From the NCBI GenBank assembly GCA_902651635.1, contig CACRSC010000134.1, positions 365,988 to 429,987 of the forward strand: 64,000 nucleotides of DNA, read 5' to 3'. The stretch is from Mastigamoeba balamuthi (Eukaryota; Evosea; Mastigamoebida; Mastigamoebidae). Numbering within the stretch: the stretch's first letter is position 1; each line of letters opens with the position of its first letter. Positions 1 to 11,400 of the stretch are shown in pieces. The translations under genes were made by a program, and so were the position numbers. The notes beneath the pieces were generated by a model. That model was not told where the DNA came from. It made no database searches and saw only the letters and a list, made by a program, of their open reading frames with translations.

Positions 1-43
1 TGTTTGCTGTATGTTCACCTTCGCTCTCGCTCCCTCTGCGCAG

Positions 44-676
44 CCAAGCCCGTCTACCATGCCGAGCGCATGACGGACAACGGCCTGGACTTCCACAGCT
101 CGTGCTTCCAGCAGTACGTCAAGGAGCGCAAGGCTGCCGAGTCTGCCTCCCGCAACAAGGAGTGCGTCCGCCGTTATACTCCCCTCCAGTGCCCCCAGCC
201 CCGGAGGAGTGCACAATCCCTTTCCCCTCGGCCTCACACGCCCTCCGCTGCAGATACAACAAGCAGGCCGACGTCACCCCGGCGTACTACCGCGTGTCCG
301 ACCCCGACTCGGGCGCGCCGTCGCGCATGGTGACGGGCCCGCAGGACAGGCAGGAGAGCCTCAGCGCCCCCGGGACCAACCTCGTCCCCTCGTCCGTCGC
401 TGCCGCCGAGCACACCTCCGCCGTCTCCGGCTCGCCCGCGGGCGCCCCCTGCCCCGCCTGCCACGCAGCGGTCCCTGCCACGGCCAAGTTCTGCCCCGAG
501 GTGCGCCTCGCCTTCCCCCGTTCACACGTTCACAGACGTTTTCGTTCGGTTTTTCTCACGGGTTGTGTAATACACAGTGCGGTGCCAAGAACGAGGCCAA
601 GCCCGCGGCGTGCTCGAAGTGCGGCGTGCCGGCGACGGGCGGCAAGTTCTGCCAGGAGTGCGGCACGCCCCTCTAG
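44..676 (+). CDS. LIM-like / double zinc-ribbon protein (5' truncated)
   Basis: This is the 3' part of a gene entering from the left edge. Three exons fit: 44-161, 254-500 and 578-676, with GTGCGT/GTGCGC donors and CAG acceptors that keep frame. The first exon reads like the back half of a LIM finger (PVYHAERMTDNGLDFHSSCF, ending in the FHxxCF signature). The C-terminal exons carry four evenly spaced CxxC knuckles (CPAC, CPEC, CSKC, CQEC), which is the layout of a double zinc ribbon, closing with CGTPL. The two halves are joined by a Ser/Ala/Pro-rich linker. LIM and zinc-ribbon modules mostly bind protein partners, but nothing here indicates which. The start and any further LIM copies lie outside the window. 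The zinc ribbon is firm; the LIM call is moderate because its first cysteines are not visible. Confidence 0.7.
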
Positions 677-1329
677 AGAGGGAGGGAGGCGGTCTCCCGG
701 GTGCCGGGGCGAGTGGAAGGCCCTTTGAGTGAATTCACCAGGAAAAGAACAGAGGTTTTGACATCAGGATTCTTTCCGCTCAGCGCTGCGTGCCCCCCCT
801 GTCTGCCCCTCTTTGCGCCCCTCGGAGGCGGCGAGGCGCTCGCTCGTCGCCATCGCCGGTGCGGTGCACCATCGCACTCTGGCAGTGATGAGAGCTTCTC
901 TGCCAGCTGCTCGAGACTCTGGAAGAGAGAACGTTGAGCGGAAAACGTTCACAGTTTGTACTGAGTTTCTGAGTAGCAGTACTGGAATTGTCCATGAAAT
1001 ACATCATCAAGCCGCCTGCTCGGCGCCGTACCCCAATGTCCGCCGCATACTGAGTGACCTATTGCCGGCGCTTGTTCTAGCCTTGGCTGATGGCGAGACG
1101 ACATACATATCCGACTTTTGGAAACGGTGCACTCCAATCGTAGGTATAATAGTCATGCGCGCGAGCGTGCGCGATGCGGCGCGATTCCGACTTCGCCAAG
1201 ATGTCACGTGGAAGAATCTGTGCGCGAGATATCGGAGAGTACCCACGTCAGAGACAGACCTGTTTTTTCTCTCAAGTGCGTGTTTGTGTGTTCCCTTGAG
1301 CGCACTCGACTTCACCCACCAGTCACGCT
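677..1329. other. Intergenic, nothing recognised
   Basis: Non-coding spacer between the zinc-ribbon gene and the CBM20 gene. I see no tRNA, repeat or conserved coding signal. An AT-richer patch with GAGATATCGG lies near 1227, about 100 bases before the next start. Similar patches occur near other starts in the window. Confidence 0.4.
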
Positions 1330-4300
1330 ATGGGCATGGACACTGTCCCCGTCACCTTCCGCCTCCAGGGCGCCCCCGTCGGCGCAGACCAGAGTGCGCC
1401 CGCCCGCCCCCTCCGCCTCCCTCTCCTCTCGCTGTGTTCCCCGCACTTCCACGACTACCACACCTTCTCTCGCTCCCCCCACACGCGTGCTACCACCGGG
1501 GGGCCGCTTTGCTCACGCCGGCCGCAGTCGTGAGCATCAAGGGCACCGCGTGGGCCAACTGGGGCGAGGCGGTCGTCGCCGAGCGCTGCGACGACGGCTC
1601 GTGGGAGGCCCGCACCTCCGTGGCCCCGGGCACCGCGTTTGAGTACAAGTACCTCGTCGTCGCCCGCTCGGGCAACGACAACCCGCTCTACGAATCGCAC
1701 GCTGCTTCTCCCGCCCTCCCCTCCCCCCGTCCCACCACGTCAGCCTCGCTGGCACCGTTCCGGCGCCGCGTCGTCGCTCGTGGAGGTTTTTTTCCCGGGT
1801 TTTCTAACTGGTGGGGGCGTTTTTTGGGGGTGGTGCCTCGTGTCGGGTGTTTGCGGGTTTGCACCGCGTCTCGGTGGCGTGGGGTGCGGTTTTCCCGGGG
1901 GGCGTGCGCAGGACGCCGAACCGCAAGCAGACTGTCACGGTGCCGACGGTCGTCGAGGAGAAGTGGGAGAACCACGCGGCCACTTGCGTCTCGGTGAGTC
2001 GGGTCGCCTGCCGCTGCTCGCGTTTTTCCACTATTTTATCCGCCTTTTCCGTTTGCTGTTCTGCTCTTTGTTGGCTCTTTTTGAATTTGCATTTGTTCAA
2101 CTCGGCTGACGCTTCCTTACAGGAGCAGAAGCCCGACGAGGCCGACGACGACGACGACGACACGGCCGACGCTGCCGAGCCCGACGAGGCCCCCGCCCCT
2201 GGCAAGCCGCTGTCCAAGAGCCAGAAGAAGCGCTTGAAGAAGAAGCGCGCGGCTGCCGCGGCGTCCCCCAAGCCCACCCCCGACACCGGCGCCGAGGCGG
2301 AGGCCAAGAAGAAGGCCGAGGAGGCAGCGCGCGTCGCAGCCGAGGAGGCGAAGAAGAAGGCCGAGGAGGACGCCCGCGTCGCTGCAGAGGCTGAGGTCAA
2401 GCGCAAGGCGGAGGAGGCCGAGGCCAAGCGCGTCGCCGAGGAGGAGGCTGCCCGCGTTGCAGCCGAGGCCGAGGCCAAGAGGATCGCTGAGGAGGCAGAG
2501 GCCGCCCGTGTTGCGGCCGAGGCCGAGGCCGAGGCCGAGGCCAAGCGCGTCGCCGAGGCTGCCCGCGTCGCAGCCGAGGCCGAGGAGGTGGCCGCTCGCG
2601 TCGCTGCCGAGGCCGAGGCCAAGAGGATCGCCGAGGAGGCAGAGGCCGCCCGTGTTGCAGCCGAGGCCGAGGCCGAGGCAAAGCGCGTCGCCGAGGAGGA
2701 GGCTGCTCGCGTCGCTGCCGAGGCCGAGGCCAGGAGGATTGCCGAGGAGGCAGAGGCCGCCCGTGTTGCGGCCGAGGCCGAGGCCAAGCGCGTCGCTGAG
2801 GAGGCCGCCCGTGCTGCGGCGGAGGCTGAGGCAAAGCGCGTCGCCGAGGAGGAGGCTGCCCGTGTTGCAGCCGAGGCTGAGGCCAAGAAGAAGGCCGAGG
2901 AAGAGGCCGCTCAAGCCGCTGCCGAGGCTGAGGCCAAGCGCGTCGCTGACGAGGAGGCTGCCCGCGCGGCGGCCGAAGCCGAGGCTGAGGCCAAGCGCAA
3001 GGCGGAGGAGGAGGCCGCTCGTGCTGCCGCCGAGGCAGAGGCCAAGCGCGTCGCCGAGGAGGAGGCTGCCCGCGTTGCCGCAGAGGCCGAGGCGAAGAAG
3101 GCCGAGGAGGCCGCTCGCGCGGCTGCCGAGGCCGAGGCCAAGAGGATCGCCGAGGAGGCAGAGACCGCTCGNCGCGTGGCTGCCGAGGCCGAGGCCAAGA
3201 GGATCGCCGAGGAGGCAGAGACCGCTCGTGCTGAGGCTGAGGCCAAGCGTGCGGCCGAGGAGGAGGCCGCTCGCGTCGCAGCCGAGGCTGATGCCAAGCG
3301 TCAGGCGGAGGAAGCTGCGCGACTGGCGGCCGAGGCCGAGGCGAAGAGGGCCGAGGAGGCCCGCGCAGCAGCGGAGGCCGAGGCAAGGCGTGCCGCGGAG
3401 GAGGAGGCTGCTCGCGCGGCTGCCGAGGCGGAGGCGAAGGCCGCAGAGGCTGCGCGTATCGCCGCCGAGGCTGAGGCTAAGCGTGCGGCCGAGGAGGAGG
3501 CTGCTCGCATTGCCGCTGAGGCTGAGGCTCAGCGCCGGGCTGAGGAAGCCGCGCGTCTCGCAGCCGAGGCTGAGGCAAAGAAGGCCGAGGAGGAAGCTCG
3601 TCTTGCAGCTGAGGCAGAGGCTAAGCGCCAGGCTGAGGAGGCAGCCCGTCTCGCGGCTGAGGCCGAGGCCAAGCGTGCGGCCGAGGAGGAGGCCGCTCGT
3701 GCTGCGGCCGCCGAGGAGGCCCGTCTCGCAGCCGAGGCCGAGGCGAAGCGCCAGGCGGAGGAGGAGGCTGCCCGCGCGGCCGCCGAGGCCGAGGCCAAGC
3801 GCAAGGCTGAGGAGGCCCGCGTGGCTGCAGAGGCGAAGGCCGCAGAGGCTGCGCGTATCGCCGCAGAAGCCGAGGCCAAGCGTCAGGCTGAGGAGGCTGC
3901 TCGCCTCGCTGCGGAGGCAGAGGCCAAGCGCCAGGCTGAGGAGGCGGCACGCATCGCTGCAGAGGCTGAGGCGAAGCGCCAGGCCGAGGAGGCTGCACGC
4001 CTCGCAGCCGAGGCAGAGGCCAAGCGCCAGGCCGAGGAGGCTGCCCGCGTGGCTGCCGAAGCCGAGGCCAAGCGCCAGGCCGAGGAGGCCGCTCTCGTCG
4101 CTGCCGAGGCAGAGGCCAAGCGCCAGGCCGAGGAGGCTGCTCGTGCAGCTGCTGAGGCAGAGGCCAAGCGCCAGGCGGCTGAGGAGCAGCGCCTCGCAGC
4201 CGAGCGCGCGGAGATGGCCCGCCTTGAGGCTGAGGCCGAGGCTCGTCGCAAGGAGGCGGAGGAGAAGCGCAGGGCAGAGGAGGCCCGCGTTGCGGCCGAG

Positions 4301-4852
4301 GCTGAGGCCAAGAGGAGGGCCGAGGAGGAGGCCGCTCGCCTCGCCGCCGAGGCAGAGGCCCAGCGCCTGGCCGCTCAGGAGGCCGAGAGGGCTCGTCTGG
4401 CTGCCATCGAGGCTGAGCGCCTCGCTGCCGAGGCCGAGGCGCGGCGCAAGTCTGTGGAGGAGGCTGCCCGCGTTGCGGCCGAGGCCGAGGCCAGGCGTGT
4501 GGCGGAGGAGCAGGCGCGCGCCGCGGAGGCCGCGCGCCTCGCCGCCGAGCAGAAGGCGCGCGAGGAGCAGGCCGCAGCGGAGGCCAGGAGCAGGGCTGCG
4601 CAGGAGGACAGGCAGAGGCAGGAGGCCGCTCTGGCTGCCACGGCCAAGGCGCCCGCAGTCGCCGTCGTCGACGAGACTCCCGCTCCCGTGCAGGAGAAGA
4701 AGCCCGATTCCGACGTTCACGTCGTGATTCCGCCGGTCATCAACCAGGCGCCGCCTCGTGGCAGCAGTGTCGACAACGGGACTGCGGACGAGCCCCTGAT
4801 GAAGCAGGACAAGATCCAGCCCGGGTGCTTCCACGCCTGCAACCTCCTCTAA
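1330..4852 (+). CDS. CBM20 starch-binding domain plus long Ala/Glu/Arg coiled coil with CaaX-type tail
   Basis: Four exons fit: 1330-1393, 1528-1696, 1912-1993 and 2123-4852, giving about 1014 residues. Residues ~5-90 form a CBM20 module: VTFRLQG, then IKGTAWANWGEAV, SWEARTSVAPGTAFEYKYLV, and a TPNRKQTVTVP end like the family's NR-x-TVP strand. A short acidic/lysine-rich linker (DDDDDD, KKRLKKK) follows. Then come about 780 residues of degenerate AAEAEAKR(x)AEEEAARV repeats, almost certainly one long helix or coiled coil. The protein ends HACNLL, a CaaX box whose last Leu suggests geranylgeranylation. CBM20 modules bind starch or glycogen. A lipid-tailed form would tether glycogen to a membrane, as mammalian STBD1 does by other means; that role is inferred. 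The second intron has no usable GT donor and a GC donor (1697) fits the frame. An N at 3172 sits between two copies of a 57-base in-frame repeat, so the repeat number is uncertain. Confidence 0.82.
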
Positions 4853-4957
4853 AGGGCTTGATTTCCCGAGTGAACCTCTCGTGCATCAGCAGACGATGCA
4901 CTGAGCTCAGTTAAACCACCCTCACGCGACACAACAACGCAGTCAGTGATCAAGAAA

Positions 4958-4963
4958 AATAAA
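4958..4963 (+). terminator. Polyadenylation signal AATAAA
   Basis: A canonical AATAAA lies 106 bases after the stop of the CBM20/coiled-coil gene, in an AT-richer 3' flank. It is the obvious candidate for that gene's 3' end. Confidence 0.45.
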
Positions 4964-5965
4964 CGCCAGAGTGTCCAACAGTCATCAGTTGCAGTAGTTC
5001 CAAGCCTATCGGGCAAATAGTGTGTTCTCTGCTGCTGAGGGACCACTCGGAATTGGGACTATAACCATCACCTGTGTACACAGATTTTGGCCCCGTGTAC
5101 GCAAAATTCAGGGGGTGTGTCCGCATGCTGCTGCCCTGCCAGCGCCACTGTAACCGCTGGTACCACCAGTGCCACTGCAGCCAATGCCGGCACTGCCGCA
5201 GCTGCCACTGCTACCCCCTTCATCAGACCCCATCTCATCCCGAGCCCATGTGGACAGGCACACCAGCCCTCCCAATTTGGGAGCCAAGCTTTCCGCGAGC
5301 CGCGACATCGACCTTGCTTGGTCCCGCAGGTGCCACTGGTGTTCTCTAGCTGCTGAAATCACTTACATCAGTCTGGTGACAGGCTGTGGAGATGTCAAAG
5401 AAGCTGCAAGGAGGAGGGGGGCGGGGTGCGTGACGAGGGGTGGCCACTGGTTGGCCCGCCCCGCACCGTCATGTGTGTACACCCAAAAATTGTGGACACA
5501 GATTCGTTGGTGATAATCCCAGGAATTGAAGCAACAAGACCACTCAAAAAAAAGGAGTAGGCCAGGCTGGTTGTTGTGAGACACCAGATTTGTAAAGGAC
5601 CAAATCACACAAACACGTAGGCCAAGTGATGAAAAAATGAGTATGGTGCACAATTCCTCGTGTTAGACTCAAGGCAGCGCGTAGAACGCGCCATTCGTAC
5701 TTTTTCTGAAAGTGAAGATACTATCAAAATCTCATCAGAAATCTCCAAGCAACAACACAACAAAAAAGACCGCAAAAAAGGGCAGGCCGGATTGGTGCAA
5801 CAGACAGTCGTGGACTATTTCTGCACAGGCGTGTGTGTGTTGCTGGGCACAGCCGAGCACAGTGAAACTGAGTAGAGATGAATCGAGGATTGATTGCGAC
5901 CTTCTAGGGGAATACCAGCCAGCGCGCTTCGTGCCAGCGATCGGGGCGTCGGTCGGCTCCCCGAC
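4964..5965. other. Intergenic, about 1 kb, no supported gene
   Basis: This spacer lies between two convergent genes. It holds a Thr/Ala-like simple stretch around 5150-5220 (imperfect GCCACTG-type triplet runs) and otherwise mixed sequence. Short open frames exist on both strands but show no family resemblance and no consistent splice structure, so I do not call a gene. Confidence 0.35.
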
Positions 5966-7740
5966 CTACGTCTGCTTGACATAGGTGAACCCCGCAAAGG
6001 TGTTCCTGTCGACGGCCTCCTCGCCGCCCCCGAGGTCGAGGCTGGGCGCCTCCTCGGTGAAGACGGGGTCGATCTGGCTCGTGTCTGCCTGGTCGCCCTG
6101 CGGCAGTTGAACGGGGGAGGGGGAGGAATTGTGTTTGGGGTTTGCTCGCTGAAATTGAACTCGCTGTGCTGCGTACGGTCACCGGCGGGACGAACGGCGG
6201 CGTGATCTTCTTCTGGAAGAGCTGGTCCCAGTCGATGCCCTCGAAGAACGGGTGGCGCTTGATGAGCTCGGGGTCCGTGAGTCTCTTGGCGGGGTCCTTC
6301 TCGAGGAGCTGCGGGGGGGGGGGGGAGGAGGAGGACCCTCGGAGGGTCAGCTACCGCAATAGGGCTAGCGCGCGTGTGTGTGCTCCCAGGCGACGCACCA
6401 GCGACAGCAGGCTGCGCGTGTTGTCGCTGACGTAGGGCGGGAACGACAGCTTGTCGCTGACGATGCGGTGGTACATCTCCTGGATGTCCTGCGAGTAGAA
6501 CGGGGGCTGCGCGGCGCCGAGGAAGAGGAGGAGGGCGAGGAGGTCCTCGTGTCAGCCGCGCCGTTCCAGAAACACAGCGAGAGAGAGAGAGGTGTGTGGG
6601 GTGGGCGGACCAGGCCGGTGAGCATCTCGAAGATGAGGGAGCCGAAGCTCCACCAGTCGACCTGCTTGCCGTAGGCCTTGGCCGAGAGCATCTCGGGGGC
6701 CATGTACTCGGGCGTGCCGCAGAAGGTGGCGGTGCGGGCCTCGTTGCCGACGAGGTTGTCCTTGGAGAGCCCGAAGTCGGTCATGACGACGTTGCCGTCG
6801 TTGGTCAGCAGCAGGTTCTCGAGCTTGAGGTCCCTGTAGAGCACGTTGTTGTTGTGCAGGTACTCGAGGCCCAGGAGGATCTCGGCCGCGTAGAACCTCA
6901 CGCGCTCCTCGGTGAACTTCTTCTCGCGCTGCAGGTGGTAGAAGAGCTCGCCGCCGTTGACAAAGTCGAGGATCAGGTAGAGCTTGTCGTCCGTCTGGAA
7001 GCTGAAGTGCAGGCGCACGAGGAACGGGTGCGTCAGGCGCTGCAGGATGATGCACTCGCTCATCGTGTGCTCGATCTCGTTGCTGTCGACAATGTGCTTC
7101 TTGCTCAGCACCTTCATCGCAAACGTCTCGCCCGTCGCGTTGAACTTGACCAGCATCACCTTCCCGAAGTTGCCCTTGCCGATCAGCTTCAGCAGCGTGA
7201 AGTCGTCCACGCTCATCCTCTTCTTCGCCTATTAATAGATTCATTAACCCCGCTCGAAATTCAAAATTCGAATCTCGAAATTAACGAGGGAATTTAAATA
7301 AAAATAAACGCCCCTCTCTCCCCCCGCTCTTCTCCCCGACAACGGGCGGACCGGGGCCTTGGCTCCCTTGATCGCGTCGAGCCACGCCGTGCGCTCGGCG
7401 TCGCTCTCGGCCTGCAGGTGCCACGTCTTGCCCGCCGCCGTCAGCCCGATCACGAACTTCTTCCCCTTCGCCGCGTCCCCGTCGAGCGCCGTCGCCGTCG
7501 CCCCGTCCAGGGCCACCACGCCCTGCGGCTTCTCCCCCTGCGGCCCCCCCAGACCCGCAGGCAGAGCGCCTTGAGCCCGCAGAAGGCGGCTGGACGCGGC
7601 GAGGGGCGACGGGGGAGAGATACGGGTTTGTTGGTTTTGAAGTAGCTGATCTTGCCGCCCTGCAGCGAGAAGAAGCGCTTCTTCCACGAGAGCTTGCCTT
7701 CCTTGACGAGGAAGCCGGACTTGGTCGGCTGCTCCGACAT
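5966..7740 (-). CDS. pkbA: PH-domain AGC protein kinase, Akt/PKB type
   Basis: Six exons join cleanly in frame: 7740-7624, 7537-7352, 7228-6611, 6506-6399, 6308-6183 and 6097-5966, giving 428 residues. Residues 1-101 are a PH domain (KSGFLVKEGKLSWKKRFFSL ... LDAIKGA). The kinase follows with glycine loop GKGNFGKV, FAMK lysine, YRDLKLEN catalytic loop, TDFGLS metal site and APE. The activation segment TATFCGTPEY holds the PDK1-type threonine. The C-tail has PPF, a turn-motif candidate (DPVFTEE) and a complete hydrophobic motif FAGFTY, so both regulatory phosphosites of Akt are present. The family acts at the plasma membrane downstream of PI3-kinase/PIP3 in chemotaxis and growth. The length is close to Dictyostelium PkbA. 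The catalytic HRD is YRD, as is usual in Akt. Confidence 0.93.
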
Positions 7741-8039
7741 TGTTGGGCGGTTTGCTTTTTTGGACGGGGGGGGGCTGGGTGGGCGCAGAGTTGTGCGATG
7801 TCGGGTGAGGCGGTGTGTGGAGCTCCCCCGCGGAAAAATATGTTCCCTCTCCTTGTGGGGGAGGAGGGGGGTGAGATTCTTCGGTATGGAATCACTGCAA
7901 ATCCCGCAAATCGCCTACTGCTACGCCGTTGCCGCTCGGGTACAGAAGGCCGTGGGCGCCGTTGCCACGTGAATCTTTCCGTGTGAGGGGGGCCCCCGAG
8001 TAAAGGGGGCTGTGCATCTCTGTCCGCAAAGGGGATTTT

Positions 8040-8874
8040 TCACTGCGCCAGTGGGTTCGCGTGTATCACAGTCGATTTGAGGACAATGTCCGACGTGGGC
8101 CTGTCCTTCTCGTCGACGGGCGCGCGCTCCATCGCGTCGAGCGTCTGCCACCCGTCGATCACGCGCCCGATCACCGTGTAGACGCCGTTGAGGTGCGCGT
8201 GCTTGCCGTACGTGATGAAGAACTGGCTCCCGTTGGTGTCGGGCCCGCTGTTCGCCATCGACACCACGCCCCTCGCGTCGTGCTGCACCCCCCCGCGCGT
8301 TCCACGTCAGAGCCCACGCAGGGTGCCGGCAGGGGGGATGGGGAGATGCCCCGGGCAGGGCGGGGAGTGGGGAGAGGGCTCGTGTGCGCGTGTGTCTGTT
8401 TCTGACCTTGAGCTGTGGGCTGAACTCGTCTTTGAAGGTCTTGCCCCAGATGCTCGTGCCGCCCTTGCCGGTGCCCGTGGGGTCCCCGCCCTGCACGATG
8501 AACCCCTTGATGTTCCTGCGTCGCTCCCCGCTGTCAGTGCCCACTCCCACCCGCCCCCACAGCTCCCCTCCCTCTCCCACCCGTCCGCCGCCGTCTATTC
8601 TCTTACCTGTGAAACACGGTGTTGTCGTAATAGCCGGTGCCGCACAGTGCGAGGAAGTTCTGTTGCAGTCGCGGGCGGGGGGCGGCCGAGGGGTCAGGGT
8701 TCCGTCACAACGCGTTTGTATTGATTGTTTGGGGGGCGCGTGCCTCGCAGGAGAGCGGGACGACGTCGCAGTGCAGCTCGACCTTGATGTCCCCGAGGCT
8801 CGTCTTGAGTGTCACGCTCTGCGGCGGGAGGTCAGCCGGGGAGCGGGGGAGTCGACTGGCGCAGCGCTCACCAT
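8040..8874 (-). CDS. PPIL3: Cyclophilin-type peptidyl-prolyl isomerase, PPIL3 class
   Basis: Exons 8874-8872, 8818-8744, 8659-8607, 8515-8407 and 8282-8040 give 160 residues, against 161 in human PPIL3. The first coding exon is just the ATG, followed at once by GTGAGC. The body matches the class closely: [34 protein letters not shown] (FHR active-site arginine), [39 protein letters not shown], and a C-terminal HANPLAQ that is almost the human tail. PPIL3 is a spliceosome-associated prolyl isomerase, so a nuclear role is expected. The second intron begins GC (GCACGC at 8743-8738 on this strand), with no in-frame GT alternative. It diverges from the RhoGEF gene 207 bases away. Confidence 0.93.
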
Positions 8875-9081
8875 TTCGGCGCGGCGCTGGGGCTGGCGGT
8901 GTGTTGCGGCGTGTCGCGCGCAGCAGAATATCCAGCCAGTCCACAAAATATCGGTTGTTCGGGAAGAATCCCGGATCGGGGGTCACAAAACAGAGGATAA
9001 AAACCCGAAGGCCTCTTCCCCTTTTGTGCGCAAGGCCAAAAAGAACCCTCGCTCAGACCCTCTGCGCACGAGTCTGTCCCG

Positions 9082-11400
9082 ATGCTCAAGCGCAGCAGCC
9101 TCACGGCACGCGTGCCCCCTTTTGCACCCCGGCACCCAGCACCCAGCAGCTCACTTCTGCCTGCACCGATCCCACGCACGCTTGCCATTCCGTGCGTTGG
9201 CTGCCCCCCGTTGGCTCTCCCTCTCGCTCTCCCGCAGGTCGACGTGCCACCGCCGCCGCTGCCCTCCAAGGGCCCGTTCTCCCCGCCGCCCTGCGAGGAC
9301 TACATCCCGCCGCCGCCGATGCCGCCGGACTGCAGCGAGGTCCCGCCGCCACCGCAGCCACCGCCGCCGGAGTTCGGGTCGCCGCCGCCGCCATCCGAGG
9401 GCGCGGGGGCTGAGGGCTCCGCGCCGGCGCCCGCAGCGCCCATAGACGTCCGCGAGCAGGCGTTCCGGCAGGCAGCGGACGCGGTCCTCGCGGAGATGAG
9501 CGCCGCTGTGCAAGTGCGAAAACCGCACCCGCACTGCACGTTCTGCGGAGGTGCACGGGGGGGGGCCCGAGCTCACACGACGTGCACCACGCGGGGCTGT
9601 GGCTGTGGGGGTGCGTGTGGCCACGCAGGGGTTCGAAGTGGGCAGGGAGGCCGAGTTCGTGGAGGCCATCGCGGCGGCCAAGTCGGGGCTCGCGAGGGCG
9701 GTCGACGAGTTCGTCGCCGCCGAGGTGGAGCGGATCGCGAGCGAGAACAAGGCCAAGGACCGCGCGAGGTACAGGCAGAAGCTCATCGACGAGCTGTCTG
9801 CGACAGAGGACGACTACCTCAATGACCTGCTTGCGATCGAGAACGTGTGGCACGCGGAGATCAGGCGCAGCGGGCTGCTGAGCCCCGCGGACCTGCAGGT
9901 GCTCTTCGGCAACGTTGCCCAGCTGGTGGTCCTGTCACAGGACATCGCCGCGCAGCTGCAGAAGTCCAAGTCGCTGCCGATCGAAAGCCAGAGGCTTGGC
10001 GAGGATTTCAAGAGGAAGGCACTTTCCCCATTCCCTGCCAAGGGGGGAATAATTGGCTGCGGATACTGACAGGAGGCCTGCCCTACCTGCAGATCCCTTT
10101 CATCCGGCTGTACATAGAGTATTGCTACAATCAGGTCAAAGGATCGGAGATTTTGTCAGCGTCGATGAAGAGCAGCAAGTTCAAGGACCTCATCGAGGCA
10201 CGCAGGCCCTCCTCTCATCGGGCCCACGGCACGCATGCCCTGACGGCCCATCCTCCGCAGAAAATCCAGAGCAACCACGCGTCACTGAAGAACCTGGACC
10301 TGGGGGCGTTCCTCATCAAGCCCACGCAGAGGATCACCAAGTACCCGCTGTTCCTGCGAGACTTGGTGCGCCTGACCAACACAGACCACCCGGACTACAA
10401 GAACCTCTGCGAGGCCGCCGACGCCATGAACAAGGTGCTGCAGGACATCAACAAGCGCACGCGCGAGCTCGAGACGATCGCCGTCATCAACAAGATCGTG
10501 CCCTACATGTCGTGGCGCAGCGACCCGCACGTCGATCTCGTGCTCTCGGCCTCGCAGCTGCACATGGAGGGCAAGGTGACCTCTTGCGTCGTCGACCACG
10601 CGGACTCGGACACGGACAAGGGCAACCGCGTGCTGCTGTTCAACAACGTGCTGCTCGTCTGCAGGAGCGCGTCCAAGGAGAGCTGGTCCGAGCTCGTCAG
10701 CATCCCCACGGCGTCGCTGCAGCTGCGCCAGCCCCTGCAGCCCGGCATCCTCGTGCTCACCAGCGTCCAGGCCGCCGTAGAGGTCACGCTGCTCTTTCAG
10801 TCGGAGCAGGAGCGCAAGGCGTGGCTCGCCGGCATCCAGGAGGCCATCAAGGACGCCCTCGAGGCCCCGCCGCTGCAGCTCGTCGAGGGCGGGCCCTCTG
10901 TCAGGAGCAAGAAGGAGCGCAGGGACTCGGACGGCGACCTCAAGCGCTTCCGCAGCCGCACGCTGCGCTCGGACAGGGACCGCCTCTCGGGCCCCGCCGC
11001 GAGCCCCGTCGTCGTGCGCTCGTCGCAGGCTGCGGCCGACTTCCTCTGCGAGCAGCCCGTCTCGCCCTCGTCGTCGTCGCCCCAGCTCATGATCCCCATC
11101 GGCCGCAAGCGCGCGCCCTCGGAGGCGGACCTGCTGTCGGTTTTCGCCGCCCCGCCAGCGCTGTCGTCGCCGACAGTGCTCGCGGGCGGGTCGCCGTCGG
11201 TGTCGCCCGTGCTGCTGCTGGGCTCGCCGGTCGGCGTCAGGTCCGCGGCGTCTGGCGTGCGCGGCAGCGGCGGCGGGATGTCCGCGATGAAGCCGCCGCC
11301 GCTGGTCAGGCCGCCGTCGACGGGCGGGGCGCCGGGGTCTGCGCTGGACATCGCGCCCCCGCCGCCGCCGCCGGTGGACATACCGCCGCCGCCGATGTGA
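9082..11400 (+). CDS. Rho-family guanine nucleotide exchange factor (DH-PH) with Pro-rich ends
   Basis: Exons 9082-9513, 9629-10018, 10093-10197 and 10261-11400 give up to 688 residues. An optional first intron (about 9106-9240) is uncertain because the frame stays open through it. The order is a poly-Pro segment (PPPPLPSKGP, PPPPQPPPPEF) that may bind SH3, WW or profilin; a DH domain from LIDELSATEDDYLNDL (CR1) through LGAFLIKPTQRITKYPLFLR (CR3); a PH domain (RVLLFNNVLLVCR ... ERKAWLAGIQEAI); and a low-complexity tail ending PPVDIPPPPM. DH-PH proteins load GTP on Rho/Rac GTPases at membranes to control actin. Two introns inside the DH domain start with GC (10019 GCACTT, 10198 GCACGC). Neither contains any GT near the required donor point, and both junctions restore the DH alignment. 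Confidence 0.9.

Noticed and set aside
2290-4640. CRISPR-like or satellite array
   Set aside because: The repeats are codon-based, variable and in one open frame with a stop at the expected end. There are no spacers.
2117-4834. A 905-codon minus-strand frame of Leu/Gly-rich sequence
   Set aside because: It is the complement of the Ala/Glu/Arg repeats of the CBM20 gene. Its repetitiveness is explained by the plus-strand coding repeat.
5087-5356. Thr/Ala/Ser-rich plus-strand frame after the CBM20 gene
   Set aside because: It arises from a simple imperfect triplet run, with no conserved features and no splice support.
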